64,000 nucleotides of DNA from NCBI RefSeq assembly GCF_014904735.1, contig NZ_JACZCR010000004.1:1-64000 (forward strand), in the 5' to 3' direction. Position 1 is the first letter of the stretch. The number at the start of each line of letters is the position of its first letter. Under the pieces are notes generated by a model that saw nothing but the letters and a program-made list of their open reading frames with translations, was not told the origin of the DNA and ran no database searches. The translations under genes were made by a program, and so were the position numbers. Positions 36,259 through 45,321 of the stretch are shown here, one piece after another. Source of the DNA: Microbulbifer hainanensis. GTDB lineage: Bacteria; Pseudomonadota; Gammaproteobacteria; Pseudomonadales; Cellvibrionaceae.

Positions 36259-38868
36259 ATGCACAGTTCGCGCACGCCCATCCACCTGTTTCACAAAACG
36301 CTGTTAGCCAGCGCCGTCGCACTGCTATCTGCTGGCATACAGGCACAGGAAACCGGCGGCAACTCACTGGAAGAAGTCTCGGTTACCGGTATTCGCGGCA
36401 GCCTGCAGCAGGCGCTGGATGTAAAGCGCGATGCCACGTCAATTGTCGACGCCATTAGTTCCGAGGATATCGGCAAGTTTCCGGATAAAAATGTTGCCGA
36501 TTCCCTGCAGCGTATTCCCGGAATTTCCGTCGACCGAATCTGGGGCGAAGGCCGTGATATTTTTGTCCGCGGTACTGACAGCACCCTGAACCGCACACTG
36601 ATGAACGGACAGAATGTGGCCTCCGCCTACTGGTGGGCCAACGACAATCCCAGCCGCGGCTTCAACTATTCCATTCTTGCCTCCGAACTGGTGTCCTCTC
36701 TGGAAGTGTACAAAAGCCCGGAAGCGCGCCACGACGAGGGCAGCATAGGCGGCATGGTGAACGTCATCACCCGCAAGCCGATGGACCTGGATCCGATGAC
36801 CGTGAACCTGTCCGCCGAGAACGTTTACAGCGATCTGCCAGGCGAATGGGATCCGCAGGTATCCGGCCTGGTGAGCTGGAAAAACGATGCGGAAACCTTC
36901 GGCGTGCTGGCTTCTTTCAACAGCCAGCAGCGCACCGTGCGCCGCGACGGCCTGGAGGTGTTCCCCACCAACGACCTGTATTCCGTCACCGACCAGAACG
37001 GCAACACCACCGACAATGTCTACGTTCCCTGGGGCGGCGGCTCAGCGATTTTCCAGCAGGACCGCGAGCGCCAGACCACCAATGTAACTCTGCAATTCCG
37101 CCCCAATGACCGCTGGGATACCGCGCTGAACTATGTTGCGTCCGACATGAATATGGACAACAGCAACCAGAACTATCTGTTCGTGGCCGGCGGCTACAAG
37201 ATTCCGGCGGGCGATGTAGTCACCAATCCGGTGTTCATCCCCACCAGCGACGGCAACCAGGCACTGGTCGGCGGCACTATCGAAAATGACGGCACCATCG
37301 GCGTGGCCGATGAACCCATCGTACGCGACGCCTACATCGAATCCGAGGTGCTCGACCTTTCCGGCGACTACGAGGGCGACAGCTGGCAGCTGCACCTGCA
37401 GGCGGGCACCACCAGCGCCGAGGGCGGCAGCAACCACGACCGCAACTACTGGTTCGAGGGCTACGCCGCAGAGAAACTGAATTTCGGCCCCAACACCAAC
37501 GAGTTCGGCTTTCCCGGCGTCGATCCGCTAGATGGCACTGCCGTTCACTTGAATGCTGCCAACCTGCGCGACTGGGTGCGCGTCATGAATGACGACGAAA
37601 CCTATTTCCAGGCGGATGCCAGTTTCGATGTTGACCTGGGCTTTATCACCGCGATCAAAACCGGCCTGAAGATGCGCGACCACACCATCGAGAACAACCG
37701 CCAGAACGGCTCCGTAGACGTCAACAATCCAGCCATCGCCGAACAGGTAGCGGCACTGAACGCCATCACCCTGGCCGACGTCTCCAGGGGCGCCAGCCCG
37801 AGCTTACACGGCGAGGGTGCCACCGCCGGCTCCCTGACCCAGTACGCCTTTCTGGATATCGGCCTGGCACAGCAGAAGGTGAACAGCATCCTGGACAACG
37901 GGGTCATGACCTACGCCGAAGATCAGCGGGCCTACTATAAAATCAACGAAGACATCACCGCCGGCTATGTGCAGGGTGAATTCGAAAGCGGGCAACTACA
38001 TGGCAACTTCGGCGTGCGCCTGGTGGATACCGACCAGACCTCCAACGCCTATATGGACGGCGCGCGCGGTTCCGTCGGTCGCAGTTACCGCGAGGCGCTG
38101 CCCAGTGTGAACGCCACCTATGATCTGTCCGAGGATGTCATCCTGCGCGCAGCCGCGTCCCGCGCCATGGCCCGCCCGACCTTCCAGAACCTGAGCTCGA
38201 ACATCGTCATCAACGCCACCAGCGGCACCGCCACCGCCGGCAATCCGAAACTGGATCCGATGTTGGCGGACCAGTTCGAATTCGGCGCGGAATGGTATTT
38301 CAGCGACGCCAGCCTTCTGGCCGCCACCTACTTCAACAAGAGCCTCAGCACCTTCGTGTTCCAGGACACCCAGGTGGAAAATATCGATGGCCAGAACATC
38401 AACGTCACCCGCCCCTACAACGCCGATAACGGTGCAGATATTCAAGGGGTCGAAATCCAGCTGCAGCACGATTTCAGCAACGGCTTCGGTGCGCTGGCCA
38501 ACTACACCTGGACCGACGCGAAAGTGCCGGCCAATAGCGACGGCACCAGACTGGAACTGCCGGGTAACTCCCGCGACCAGTTCAATGCCTCCGCCTACTA
38601 CGAAAACGAGTTCATGAGCGTACGGCTCTCCTACAACATGCGCTCCGAATCCTACGGCGGCCTCACCTCCGGATCGCAGCTGGTCACCGACGAGTACGAC
38701 CAGTGGGACGCCACCGCCAATTGGACAGTTACCGACAATATGGATGTTTTCCTGACCGCGGTGAATCTCACCAACGAGATTATCTATATGCGCACCGCAG
38801 ACGGTATTCCGGTCGGCTTCTACGAAAATGGCCCGCGCTACAGCCTGGGTGCACGCGTTTCCTTCTGA
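36259..38868 (+). CDS. TonB-dependent outer-membrane receptor 1
   Basis: Outer-membrane active transporter of 869 residues, of the large TIGR01782-type family common in Cellvibrionales and Xanthomonads and mainly used for glycans or oligosaccharides. A signal peptide ends near AQA (about residue 29). The TonB-box region is LEEVSVTGI; the plug contains DIGKFPDKNVADSLQRIPG and GSIGGMVNVITRKPMD. The barrel ends in the outer-membrane signature SLGARVSF. The ATG at 36259 has GGAGAAA upstream; open sequence to the left shows no better start. It lacks the STN domain of its paralogue at 40.9 kb. Substrate is unknown; no carbohydrate enzymes are adjacent. Confidence 0.92.
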   Translation: MHSSRTPIHLFHKTLLASAVALLSAGIQAQETGGNSLEEVSVTGIRGSLQQALDVKRDATSIVDAISSEDIGKFPDKNVADSLQRIPGISVDRIWGEGRDIFVRGTDSTLNRTLMNGQNVASAYWWANDNPSRGFNYSILASELVSSLEVYKSPEARHDEGSIGGMVNVITRKPMDLDPMTVNLSAENVYSDLPGEWDPQVSGLVSWKNDAETFGVLASFNSQQRTVRRDGLEVFPTNDLYSVTDQNGNTTDNVYVPWGGGSAIFQQDRERQTTNVTLQFRPNDRWDTALNYVASDMNMDNSNQNYLFVAGGYKIPAGDVVTNPVFIPTSDGNQALVGGTIENDGTIGVADEPIVRDAYIESEVLDLSGDYEGDSWQLHLQAGTTSAEGGSNHDRNYWFEGYAAEKLNFGPNTNEFGFPGVDPLDGTAVHLNAANLRDWVRVMNDDETYFQADASFDVDLGFITAIKTGLKMRDHTIENNRQNGSVDVNNPAIAEQVAALNAITLADVSRGASPSLHGEGATAGSLTQYAFLDIGLAQQKVNSILDNGVMTYAEDQRAYYKINEDITAGYVQGEFESGQLHGNFGVRLVDTDQTSNAYMDGARGSVGRSYREALPSVNATYDLSEDVILRAAASRAMARPTFQNLSSNIVINATSGTATAGNPKLDPMLADQFEFGAEWYFSDASLLAATYFNKSLSTFVFQDTQVENIDGQNINVTRPYNADNGADIQGVEIQLQHDFSNGFGALANYTWTDAKVPANSDGTRLELPGNSRDQFNASAYYENEFMSVRLSYNMRSESYGGLTSGSQLVTDEYDQWDATANWTVTDNMDVFLTAVNLTNEIIYMRTADGIPVGFYENGPRYSLGARVSF

Positions 38869-38897
38869 CAATTCGCATCGATTGTCACCCCAACTTC

Positions 38898-38922
38898 GGG
38901 CGCCCATCGGGCGCCCTTTTTT
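38898..38922 (+). terminator. Rho-independent terminator of TonB receptor 1
   Basis: GGGCGCCC (38898-38905) and GGGCGCCC (38909-38916) pair around ATC and are followed by T6, about 30 bases past the stop codon. Confidence 0.92.
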
Positions 38923-38983
38923 ATTGCCAACGCCACGGCAACGGCTCACGGATAAAGATTGACGAAAATCCGAAACGTAATGC

Positions 38984-39083
38984 GAAGGCGCCGGGGCCGG
39001 GAGGCACTTGAGAAAGGCGCCTGCGGCTGACCAACAGACCGATCAGGCTGTTGAACAAGCGGCTACCGGTACCGGCGCCGCCA
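38984..39083. repeat. Dispersed repeat, copy B
   Basis: Second copy of the two-block repeat described at 35961-36063, in direct orientation. Between its blocks it also carries CAGGCTGTTGAA (39044-39055), a sequence shared with the terminal repeats of the hairpin element at 62142-62312. The 275-bp gap it occupies also holds the terminator of TonB receptor 1 and a hairpin at 39105-39120 (GCGCTGA AA TCAGCGC) 24 bp past the fecR stop. Confidence 0.55.
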
Positions 39084-39143
39084 AGTTTGCAACTACAGGG
39101 CACTGCGCTGAAATCAGCGCTCGAGTGTTGTGAAGGGAAGTTG

Positions 39144-40121
39144 TTACCGCGGCCCGAGCACCAGTATGCGCTGGTCGTTTTCGGTTACCCGCGCATCGAA
39201 ACCCTGCTTCAGCGCAAACACCAGCGCCTCGGGATCACCGATATTGAAGACTCCGCTGATGCGCTCGTCGGCAAGCGCGTCGCCCACCAGTACCACCTTG
39301 CGGGTGGTATAGCGGTTGTACTCGGCAATGGCATCTTCGAGGCGGTCGTTGTCGAAATAGATGCGGCTGGTCTGCCAGGCGGTGACCCTTTCCAGGTTGA
39401 CCGGCGCAATGCCGCTGTTCTGCTGCGGGTTCGCCGCCGCGAAATCAATACCCTGCCCCGGCAGCATCCTCGCCAATTGGCGGTGATCGCCGGCCGCGTC
39501 TTCGGCTTTGACCTCGACAATACCCTGGGTCACCGCCACGCGCACGTCGCCCGCCCGCAGTGCCACATTGAAGGCGGTACCCACCGCACGTACTTCACTG
39601 CCGCGCACATGCACAACGAACGGGCGCTGGCGATTTTTGGCCACCATAAAGAAGGCCTCACCGCGCTCCAGATACAGATCCCGCTGGTCGCGGGAATAGC
39701 GCACCCCCACTCGGCTGTCCGTGTTGAGCATCAGCGTGGAACCGTCATCCAGGTGCACCACGCGCTGGGCGCCGATGTTCGTCTGATAGTAATCGATGGC
39801 GTAGTGCTGGCGCACCAGTACGGTCGCCAGCGCGATCATCAACATCGCAGCTGCGGCACCAAACCATCGCCAGTAACTGCCCCTACGCACCACTTTGCGC
39901 ACCGGCGGCAGATCGGCGTTCAGTTCCGGGTCGTCGCGCAGCAGATTGGTCATGAGGCCGAGCTGTCGACACTGGGCAAACGCAAGTCGATGCCGCGCAT
40001 CGGCCTCCAGCCAGTGATCGAGCTCGCGCTGTTCGGCGGCGCTCATGGCGCCGCTGTCGCAGCGCGCGAGCCAGTCGGCAGCCGCCATCCTGATAGCTTC
40101 GTCAACTACTTCAGCATTCAT
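39144..40121 (-). CDS. FecR-family anti-sigma factor
   Basis: Inner-membrane anti-sigma regulator of 325 residues. The N-terminal cytoplasmic part (DUF4880, residues 1-55, AADWLARCDSGAMSAAEQRE) binds the sigma factor. A single membrane helix lies near 84-103 (YWRWFGAAAAMLMIALATVL). The periplasmic FecR domain (VVHLDDGSTLMLNTDSRVGV and later VRGSEVRAVGTAFNVAL) and a C-terminal DUF4974/STN-like domain read the receptor signal. It overlaps the sigma gene by four bases (ATGA). The divergent STN-bearing TonB receptor is the likely partner. Confidence 0.93.
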   Translation of the reverse strand: MNAEVVDEAIRMAAADWLARCDSGAMSAAEQRELDHWLEADARHRLAFAQCRQLGLMTNLLRDDPELNADLPPVRKVVRRGSYWRWFGAAAAMLMIALATVLVRQHYAIDYYQTNIGAQRVVHLDDGSTLMLNTDSRVGVRYSRDQRDLYLERGEAFFMVAKNRQRPFVVHVRGSEVRAVGTAFNVALRAGDVRVAVTQGIVEVKAEDAAGDHRQLARMLPGQGIDFAAANPQQNSGIAPVNLERVTAWQTSRIYFDNDRLEDAIAEYNRYTTRKVVLVGDALADERISGVFNIGDPEALVFALKQGFDARVTENDQRILVLGPR

Positions 40122-40684
40122 AGGATATCGTTCAGCTCACTCTGCAGGTGCTTGAGGGCAGTGCTCATATGGCGTTCGACACTGCGGGTACTGATAGACA
40201 GGGCTGCGGCCACTTCCGGGTAGGTCATCTCCTCGAAGCGGCTCAACAGGAATATTTTGCGGGTCAGCGGTTTTAACTGAAGCAGGGCCCGCTTCAGCTG
40301 CTGCAGGCTCTGCTGCCACTCGACACTGCCCTGGGGCGATGGCTCGCGGCTTTCGTGTTCCCCCTCGTCAAAGCGTTCGTGGGCATCGCCACGGCGCCGC
40401 ATATAGCGGCGCAGGCTGTCGCGCACCAAGTTAGTGGCCACGGTAAAGATATAGGCACGAGGATTGTCCCGCAGGTGCTGCAGGTTATCCAGTCGCAGCA
40501 GGCGGATGTAAGTTTCCTGCAGAATGACTTCCACATCTTGCTGCCCGCCCGGCAGCATGCGCGCGACATAATTGCACAGGGCCCCGCGGTGGCTCTGGTA
40601 CAGTTTCTCCACGAGGGCCCTGTCGGCAGGCTCACCGGCAGGCGAGGCACTGACTAGGCGCAGTGGTGCCTTGGATACAGCCAT
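40118..40684 (-). CDS. FecI-like ECF sigma factor
   Basis: Extracytoplasmic-function sigma factor of the iron-starvation/FecI type, 188 residues. Region 2 reads VEVILQETYIRLLRL to NLVRDSLRRYMRRR; region 4 has LLSRFEEMTYPEVAAALSIS followed by TRSVERHMSTALKHL. It forms a coupled operon with fecR and is divergent from the STN-bearing TonB receptor gene. It probably activates that receptor when the ligand is sensed. An acidic linker (DEGEHESREPSPQG) separates the two regions. Confidence 0.93.
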   Translation of the reverse strand: MAVSKAPLRLVSASPAGEPADRALVEKLYQSHRGALCNYVARMLPGGQQDVEVILQETYIRLLRLDNLQHLRDNPRAYIFTVATNLVRDSLRRYMRRRGDAHERFDEGEHESREPSPQGSVEWQQSLQQLKRALLQLKPLTRKIFLLSRFEEMTYPEVAAALSISTRSVERHMSTALKHLQSELNDIL

Positions 40685-40919
40685 CCGACCACCCGTTGAA
40701 ACCGGTCCACAAAAGATGTTTTTCCCATAACTACAGTAAACGCCGGTCGCGGCGTATCCCCGACAACTTTTTTAATATTTTTCCCGGTTTCTTTTGTTGG
40801 CACCCTGCGCTTGCCGCTCTGCGCTCAAATCGAGTATTTTGCCGTTACAAAGGAGTCTTCCTCGGCTATATCGGCTATCGGCCGCAGCCGATCGGGCCCG
40901 GCAATCCTGAACGATAATA

Positions 40920-43877
40920 ATGATGAATACGCTCGCAACTTTCCGCCGGGCCAGGTCTTCCGGCAGTGCCCGATTCCGCCCAGGGCAATACGCTCTGCGC
41001 CCGTTGCTGCTGGCAATTTTGGGCACAGCGATGCCCGCATCTCACGCGGTCCTCGCGGATGGAGCGCCCGATATCGAGTCCAGCGCTATTCTGCACGCTC
41101 CCATCACCTTTGCAATTGACGCCCAACCCCTTGACCGCGCCCTGACCCGGTTTGCCGATCAATCCGGTGTGCAAATTTTCTACCGCAGCCAGCTGTTACC
41201 GCAGGTGAACAGCGCAGCGGTAAACGGCACGTTCACACTCGAGGAGGCCCTGCGCCTGTTGCTCAGCCGAAGTCATCTGAGTTACCGCTTCGACGGCAAC
41301 GATACGCTGGTTCTCCGCACCGCAGAACCCGATAAGGCTGCAACCGCACCGACAGAAATTCCCGGGGATACCACTTATTCCACGCTGGAGGAGACTTATG
41401 TCACCGGCGTGCGCAGCACCCTCCGCCGGAGCCTCTCCATCAAGCGGCAGAGCGATAACCTGGTGGATGTGATTACGTCGGAGGATATCGGTAAGTTTCC
41501 CGACCAGAACGTGGCAGACTCGCTGCAGCGTATCGCCGGTGTCTCGGTAGACCGGCTGTGGGGCGAGGGTCGCGATGTCAACATCCGCGGAACCGACAAG
41601 GACATCAATCGCACACTGCTAAACGGCCAGCACGTGGCCTCAGCCTACTGGTGGGCGAACGACAACCTGAGTCGCGGCTTCAATTATTCCACCCTGGCTT
41701 CGCAGCTGGTGCAGTCGCTCGAAGTGCACAAGACGCCGCGCGCAGACCTGGATGAAGGCAGTATCGGCGGCACGGTGATTGTACGCACCCGCAAGCCCCT
41801 GGACATGGCACCACTGGAGACCCACCTGTCCCTGGAGCGACAGTACAGCGAACTGGCGGATCAGTGGGATCCGCAGGCGTCATTCCTGGGTAGCTGGAAA
41901 AACAGTGCACAGACACTGGGCCTGCTGACCTCCATCAACTGGCAGAATCGCAGTGCTCGCCGCGACGGCCTGGAGACCTTTTCCGACAACAACCTCTATC
42001 GCATTACCGATACCAAAGGGCGCAGCACCGACAGCGTCTACGCCATCTGGGGCGGCGGTACCGCGATGTTGCAACAGCAACGCACACACACCACCGGCAA
42101 TGTGACACTGCAGTGGGGCCCCGATGAACACTGGGATACAGTGCTGAACCTGGTGCGATCGCAACTGGACATCGACAACACCAATCACAATTTCCTCTTC
42201 TCGCCCGGCGGTTACAAACTGAGCCTGACACCGCCAGCCGAAGTGGAGGATCCGCAATTTATCGATAGTGACGACGGCAACCTGATGCTGGCCGGCGGCA
42301 CACTTATGGGCGCGGACAGCACCGGTGCCCTGCTGGATGCGATCCAGCGCGAGGCCTATATCGACACTTCGGTGAATGATGTCGACATCCACTACCGCAA
42401 TGATCGATGGCAGGGTCACCTGCAATTCGGCAATACCCACGCCCGCGGTGGCACTGATCACGATCGCCTCTACCGGTTTACCGGCAATAGCCGGGTGGCG
42501 TTTCGCCTCGACCGCAACGCCATTGAAACCGATTACCTGGATATCGATCCGCTGCACCCCGGGGATCTCGATCAATTTTCGCCGGTGTCCCGCGACTGGA
42601 TTCGCGCGATGGAAAACCGCGAAGATTACGGCCAGCTGGATTTCACGCGTGTGCTCGGGGACGACTGGCTGCAGCGCATCAGGTTCGGGGTGAAATACCG
42701 CGATCACGGTGTGGAAAACAACCTGACCGTGGGCAGTATCGACTCCGGCAGCCGCGCCTGGGCAACCCTGCAGCAAGTTGGCCTGGACAGTGTCAGCCGC
42801 GAATGGAGCCCCGAACTCAGCCAGCAGAGCGCGGCCGCCGGCACGCTGACCCGCTATGCGCTCACCGATCCACAATTGCTGCGCTCGGTAATTCAGCCGC
42901 TCTACGACGCGGGTGCAATGACTTACCACTATGATCCGTCGGCCTACTTCCGTATCACCGAGCACAGCCTGGCCGAGTACATTGGTCTCGATTTCGCCCG
43001 GGGCTCCTGGTCCGGCAACGCCGGTGTGCGCGCCGTCGCCACCCGCCAGGTAGCCAGCGCGTACCGCGACGGCGAACTGCAACACGTGCGCAACCGCTAT
43101 CGCGACTACCTGCCGAGCATTAATGTCGATTATCGTGCGACCCCGGATGTGATCGTCCGCGGTGCCCTGGCACAAGTCATGGCGCGACCGAATTTCAAGG
43201 ACCTGAGCCCGAGTATCATTATCGATCCCACCAGCGGCTCCGGTTCGGCGGGCAACCCGTACCTGGATCCGTATCGCGCCGACCAGCTGGATCTGGGAAT
43301 TGAGTGGTATTTTGCCGCTGCCTCGCTGCTGTCGGCGGCGGTGTTTTACAAGGACATCTCCACCTTTATCTACCCCCATGTAGAGACAGAAATGATCGAC
43401 GGCAATCCGGTTTACATCACCCGGCCACAGAACGGCCCCGGAGCGGATATTGCCGGGCTGGAACTCCAGTGGCAGCAGGATTTTGCCAACGGCTTCGGTG
43501 TAATCGGCAATTACACCTATACCGATGCCAGCGTGCCCACGCCGGACGGCAGCCAGTCACTGGAACTGCCGGGTAACTCCCGCAGCCAGTTCAATGCCAG
43601 TGTGTATTACGAGCAGCAGGCCTTCAGTAGCCGACTTTCCTACAATTACCGCTCGCGCTCCTACGGTGAGATCGTGGCCGGCTCCCAGAGCGAGACCGCA
43701 GCCTATCGCCAGTGGGACGCCAGCGTGCAGTGGCCGCTGACCAGCTATCTGACCCTGTCAGCAGAGGCCATCAACCTGACCGATGAGGTGATCTACATCC
43801 GCAGCGCCAGCGGAATCCCACAGGGCTTTTACGAAAACGGACGGCGTTTCCTGCTGGGACTGCGCCTCGAGTATTGA
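40920..43877 (+). CDS. TonB-dependent transducer with STN domain
   Basis: Outer-membrane receptor of 985 residues that should also signal to FecR. After a long basic leader and hydrophobic segment (about 28-46) comes an STN domain (residues 61-133, ITFAIDAQPLDRALTRFADQ). Then follow the TonB-box region LEETYVTGV, the plug (DIGKFPDQNVADSLQRIAG, GSIGGTVIVRTRKPLD) and a barrel ending in LLGLRLEY. It is a close paralogue of TonB receptor 1: long plug stretches are nearly identical. The sigma/anti-sigma operon is divergent across a 235-bp gap that must hold both promoters. The substrate may be an oligosaccharide or a siderophore. Confidence 0.92.
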   Translation: MMNTLATFRRARSSGSARFRPGQYALRPLLLAILGTAMPASHAVLADGAPDIESSAILHAPITFAIDAQPLDRALTRFADQSGVQIFYRSQLLPQVNSAAVNGTFTLEEALRLLLSRSHLSYRFDGNDTLVLRTAEPDKAATAPTEIPGDTTYSTLEETYVTGVRSTLRRSLSIKRQSDNLVDVITSEDIGKFPDQNVADSLQRIAGVSVDRLWGEGRDVNIRGTDKDINRTLLNGQHVASAYWWANDNLSRGFNYSTLASQLVQSLEVHKTPRADLDEGSIGGTVIVRTRKPLDMAPLETHLSLERQYSELADQWDPQASFLGSWKNSAQTLGLLTSINWQNRSARRDGLETFSDNNLYRITDTKGRSTDSVYAIWGGGTAMLQQQRTHTTGNVTLQWGPDEHWDTVLNLVRSQLDIDNTNHNFLFSPGGYKLSLTPPAEVEDPQFIDSDDGNLMLAGGTLMGADSTGALLDAIQREAYIDTSVNDVDIHYRNDRWQGHLQFGNTHARGGTDHDRLYRFTGNSRVAFRLDRNAIETDYLDIDPLHPGDLDQFSPVSRDWIRAMENREDYGQLDFTRVLGDDWLQRIRFGVKYRDHGVENNLTVGSIDSGSRAWATLQQVGLDSVSREWSPELSQQSAAAGTLTRYALTDPQLLRSVIQPLYDAGAMTYHYDPSAYFRITEHSLAEYIGLDFARGSWSGNAGVRAVATRQVASAYRDGELQHVRNRYRDYLPSINVDYRATPDVIVRGALAQVMARPNFKDLSPSIIIDPTSGSGSAGNPYLDPYRADQLDLGIEWYFAAASLLSAAVFYKDISTFIYPHVETEMIDGNPVYITRPQNGPGADIAGLELQWQQDFANGFGVIGNYTYTDASVPTPDGSQSLELPGNSRSQFNASVYYEQQAFSSRLSYNYRSRSYGEIVAGSQSETAAYRQWDASVQWPLTSYLTLSAEAINLTDEVIYIRSASGIPQGFYENGRRFLLGLRLEY

Positions 43878-43967
43878 AGGGTGGCGGGAGGCAATGGGGC
43901 GAACAGGTCGTTCGCCCGGCGGGAATAAAAGAACCTGTGATCCAATCCGTGTTGCCTTTGAGGTCCG

Positions 43968-44477
43968 TCAATCGAGCTGCCAGTCCGGCACAGTCACCGA
44001 TACCGGCGCTTTCGCCGCACGCTCACGGTCGTCCACCAGATTGCCCTGAGCGGGTTTCAGGCTGAGATGATCCACCGCCACCTGTACGGTGTCCTTTTTC
44101 TCGCGCTCATGCTCTTTGACCAGGTTGCCTTCCATCGGTGCCAGGCTCCAGTCAGCGGTAGCGGCGGCCGTTTCCGCCTGCGACGGTGCGCTTTCCGTAG
44201 CGGGTTCCGGTGCCGGCGGCGCAGGCGGTGGTGGTGCTACTTCACCTTCGGCTTTCAGGGCGGACTGGGCCCCCATTTTTGCCAGCGTGGCCTGCAGCTG
44301 TTCAGCCTGCGACTTCTGCAATCCTTTCTTGATGGCCAGTGGACGGCCACTGAACAGTTTTTCGATGGTTTCCGGTCCCGCCTTGAACAGGCGCGCCAGA
44401 TTCGCCTTGACGTCGGCAGCGGTGTAACCGGGTACCAGATCGCCACGAAAAATCAGACTGAATGTGGGTTCGGACAT
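43968..44477 (-). CDS. Hypothetical protein with DWxLxP-type repeats
   Basis: Cytoplasmic protein of 169 residues with two parts. The N-terminal module (MSEPTFSLIFRGDLVPGY to about residue 70) has a pattern seen in several proteobacterial proteins: RLFKAGPETIEKLFSGRPL. A linker rich in Pro, Ala and Glu follows. The C-terminus then has two related units, LAPMEGNLVKEHER and LKPAQGNLVDDRER, each followed by a conserved VAVDHLSL/VTVPDWQL segment. Similar two-repeat proteins occur in Pseudomonas; no function is known. The ATG at 44477 follows GAGGCGAGCC. It lies 31 bp downstream of cysE and may be co-transcribed. Confidence 0.75.
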   Translation of the reverse strand: MSEPTFSLIFRGDLVPGYTAADVKANLARLFKAGPETIEKLFSGRPLAIKKGLQKSQAEQLQATLAKMGAQSALKAEGEVAPPPPAPPAPEPATESAPSQAETAAATADWSLAPMEGNLVKEHEREKKDTVQVAVDHLSLKPAQGNLVDDRERAAKAPVSVTVPDWQLD

Positions 44478-44508
44478 GGCTCGCCTCAATTGTTTTGACT
44501 CTATTGTC

Positions 44509-45321
44509 TTATTCTTCTGAATCCAGTGTCTGGTCCATGGTATAGGCCGGGGCCGCCGCGCTCTTGCCGACGATACGCGCCGGCACACCGGCGACTGTCG
44601 CATGCGGCGGTACATCGCTCAGCACCAGACTGCCGGCAGCGATTTTGACCCCGGTGCCGATACTGACCGGCCCCAACACTTTGGCGCCGGCACCGACCAT
44701 CACACCACGGCCGATCTTCGGATGGCGGTGGCCGGTGCCACTGCCGCTGCCGCCGAGCGTCACCGAGTGCAGGAAAGAGACATCGTCCTCCACCACACTG
44801 GTTTCCCCCACGACAAGGCCGGTCGCGTGATCGATCATGATACCGCAACCGAAGCGCGCGGCCGGATGAATGTCCACGGCAAATTGCTCGGACACGCGGC
44901 TCTGGAAATAGAGCGCGAGGGTGCGGCGCCCCTGCGACCACAGCCAGTGCGCCACCCGGTGCGATTGCAGCGCGTGAAACCCCTTGAAATAGAGGAACGG
45001 GGTCAGGTACTGGTCGCAGGCAGGGTCGCGCTCGTACCAGGCACTGATATCCGCGCGCATGCAGCGGGAGATATTCGGATCGGCGCGCATGGCCTCCGCA
45101 ATCACTTCCTGCAGCGCAGTGGCCGTCAGCGCGGTGTGATCGAGCACCGATGCCAGCTGGTAGGCCAGCGCGCTGTCGAGGGACTTGTGCCGCAGTATGG
45201 TGCTGTGGAAATAACTGGCCAGCACCGGCTCTCCCGCGGCGGCGGCGCTGGCCTCGGCCCGCATCGCGCTCCAGATATCCCGCTGTTCCGTTTCGCCGTC
45301 GATGGTCAATTCCTCGGTCAT
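44509..45321 (-). CDS. cysE: Serine O-acetyltransferase
   Basis: Acetylates serine with acetyl-CoA, the first step to cysteine. It is a CysE of the long (270-residue) type: an N-terminal alpha domain with LRHKSLDSALAYQLASVL, then left-handed beta-helix hexapeptide repeats with the catalytic histidines in DIHPAARFGCGIMIDHATG and HRHPKIGRGVMVGAGAKVLG. The ATG directly follows the stop of the VanY-type peptidase gene (TGAATG), so translation is coupled. The C-terminal tail should contact CysK. Confidence 0.95.
   Translation of the reverse strand: MTEELTIDGETEQRDIWSAMRAEASAAAAGEPVLASYFHSTILRHKSLDSALAYQLASVLDHTALTATALQEVIAEAMRADPNISRCMRADISAWYERDPACDQYLTPFLYFKGFHALQSHRVAHWLWSQGRRTLALYFQSRVSEQFAVDIHPAARFGCGIMIDHATGLVVGETSVVEDDVSFLHSVTLGGSGSGTGHRHPKIGRGVMVGAGAKVLGPVSIGTGVKIAAGSLVLSDVPPHATVAGVPARIVGKSAAAPAYTMDQTLDSEE

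Noticed and set aside
38921..39103. 60-codon minus-strand frame in the TonB receptor 1 downstream gap
   Set aside because: It lies in dispersed repeat copy B; similar peptides can be read from copy A, so it reflects repeated DNA rather than a gene.
41880..43379. 499-codon minus-strand frame
   Set aside because: Antisense shadow of the STN-bearing TonB receptor, which has unmistakable domains.
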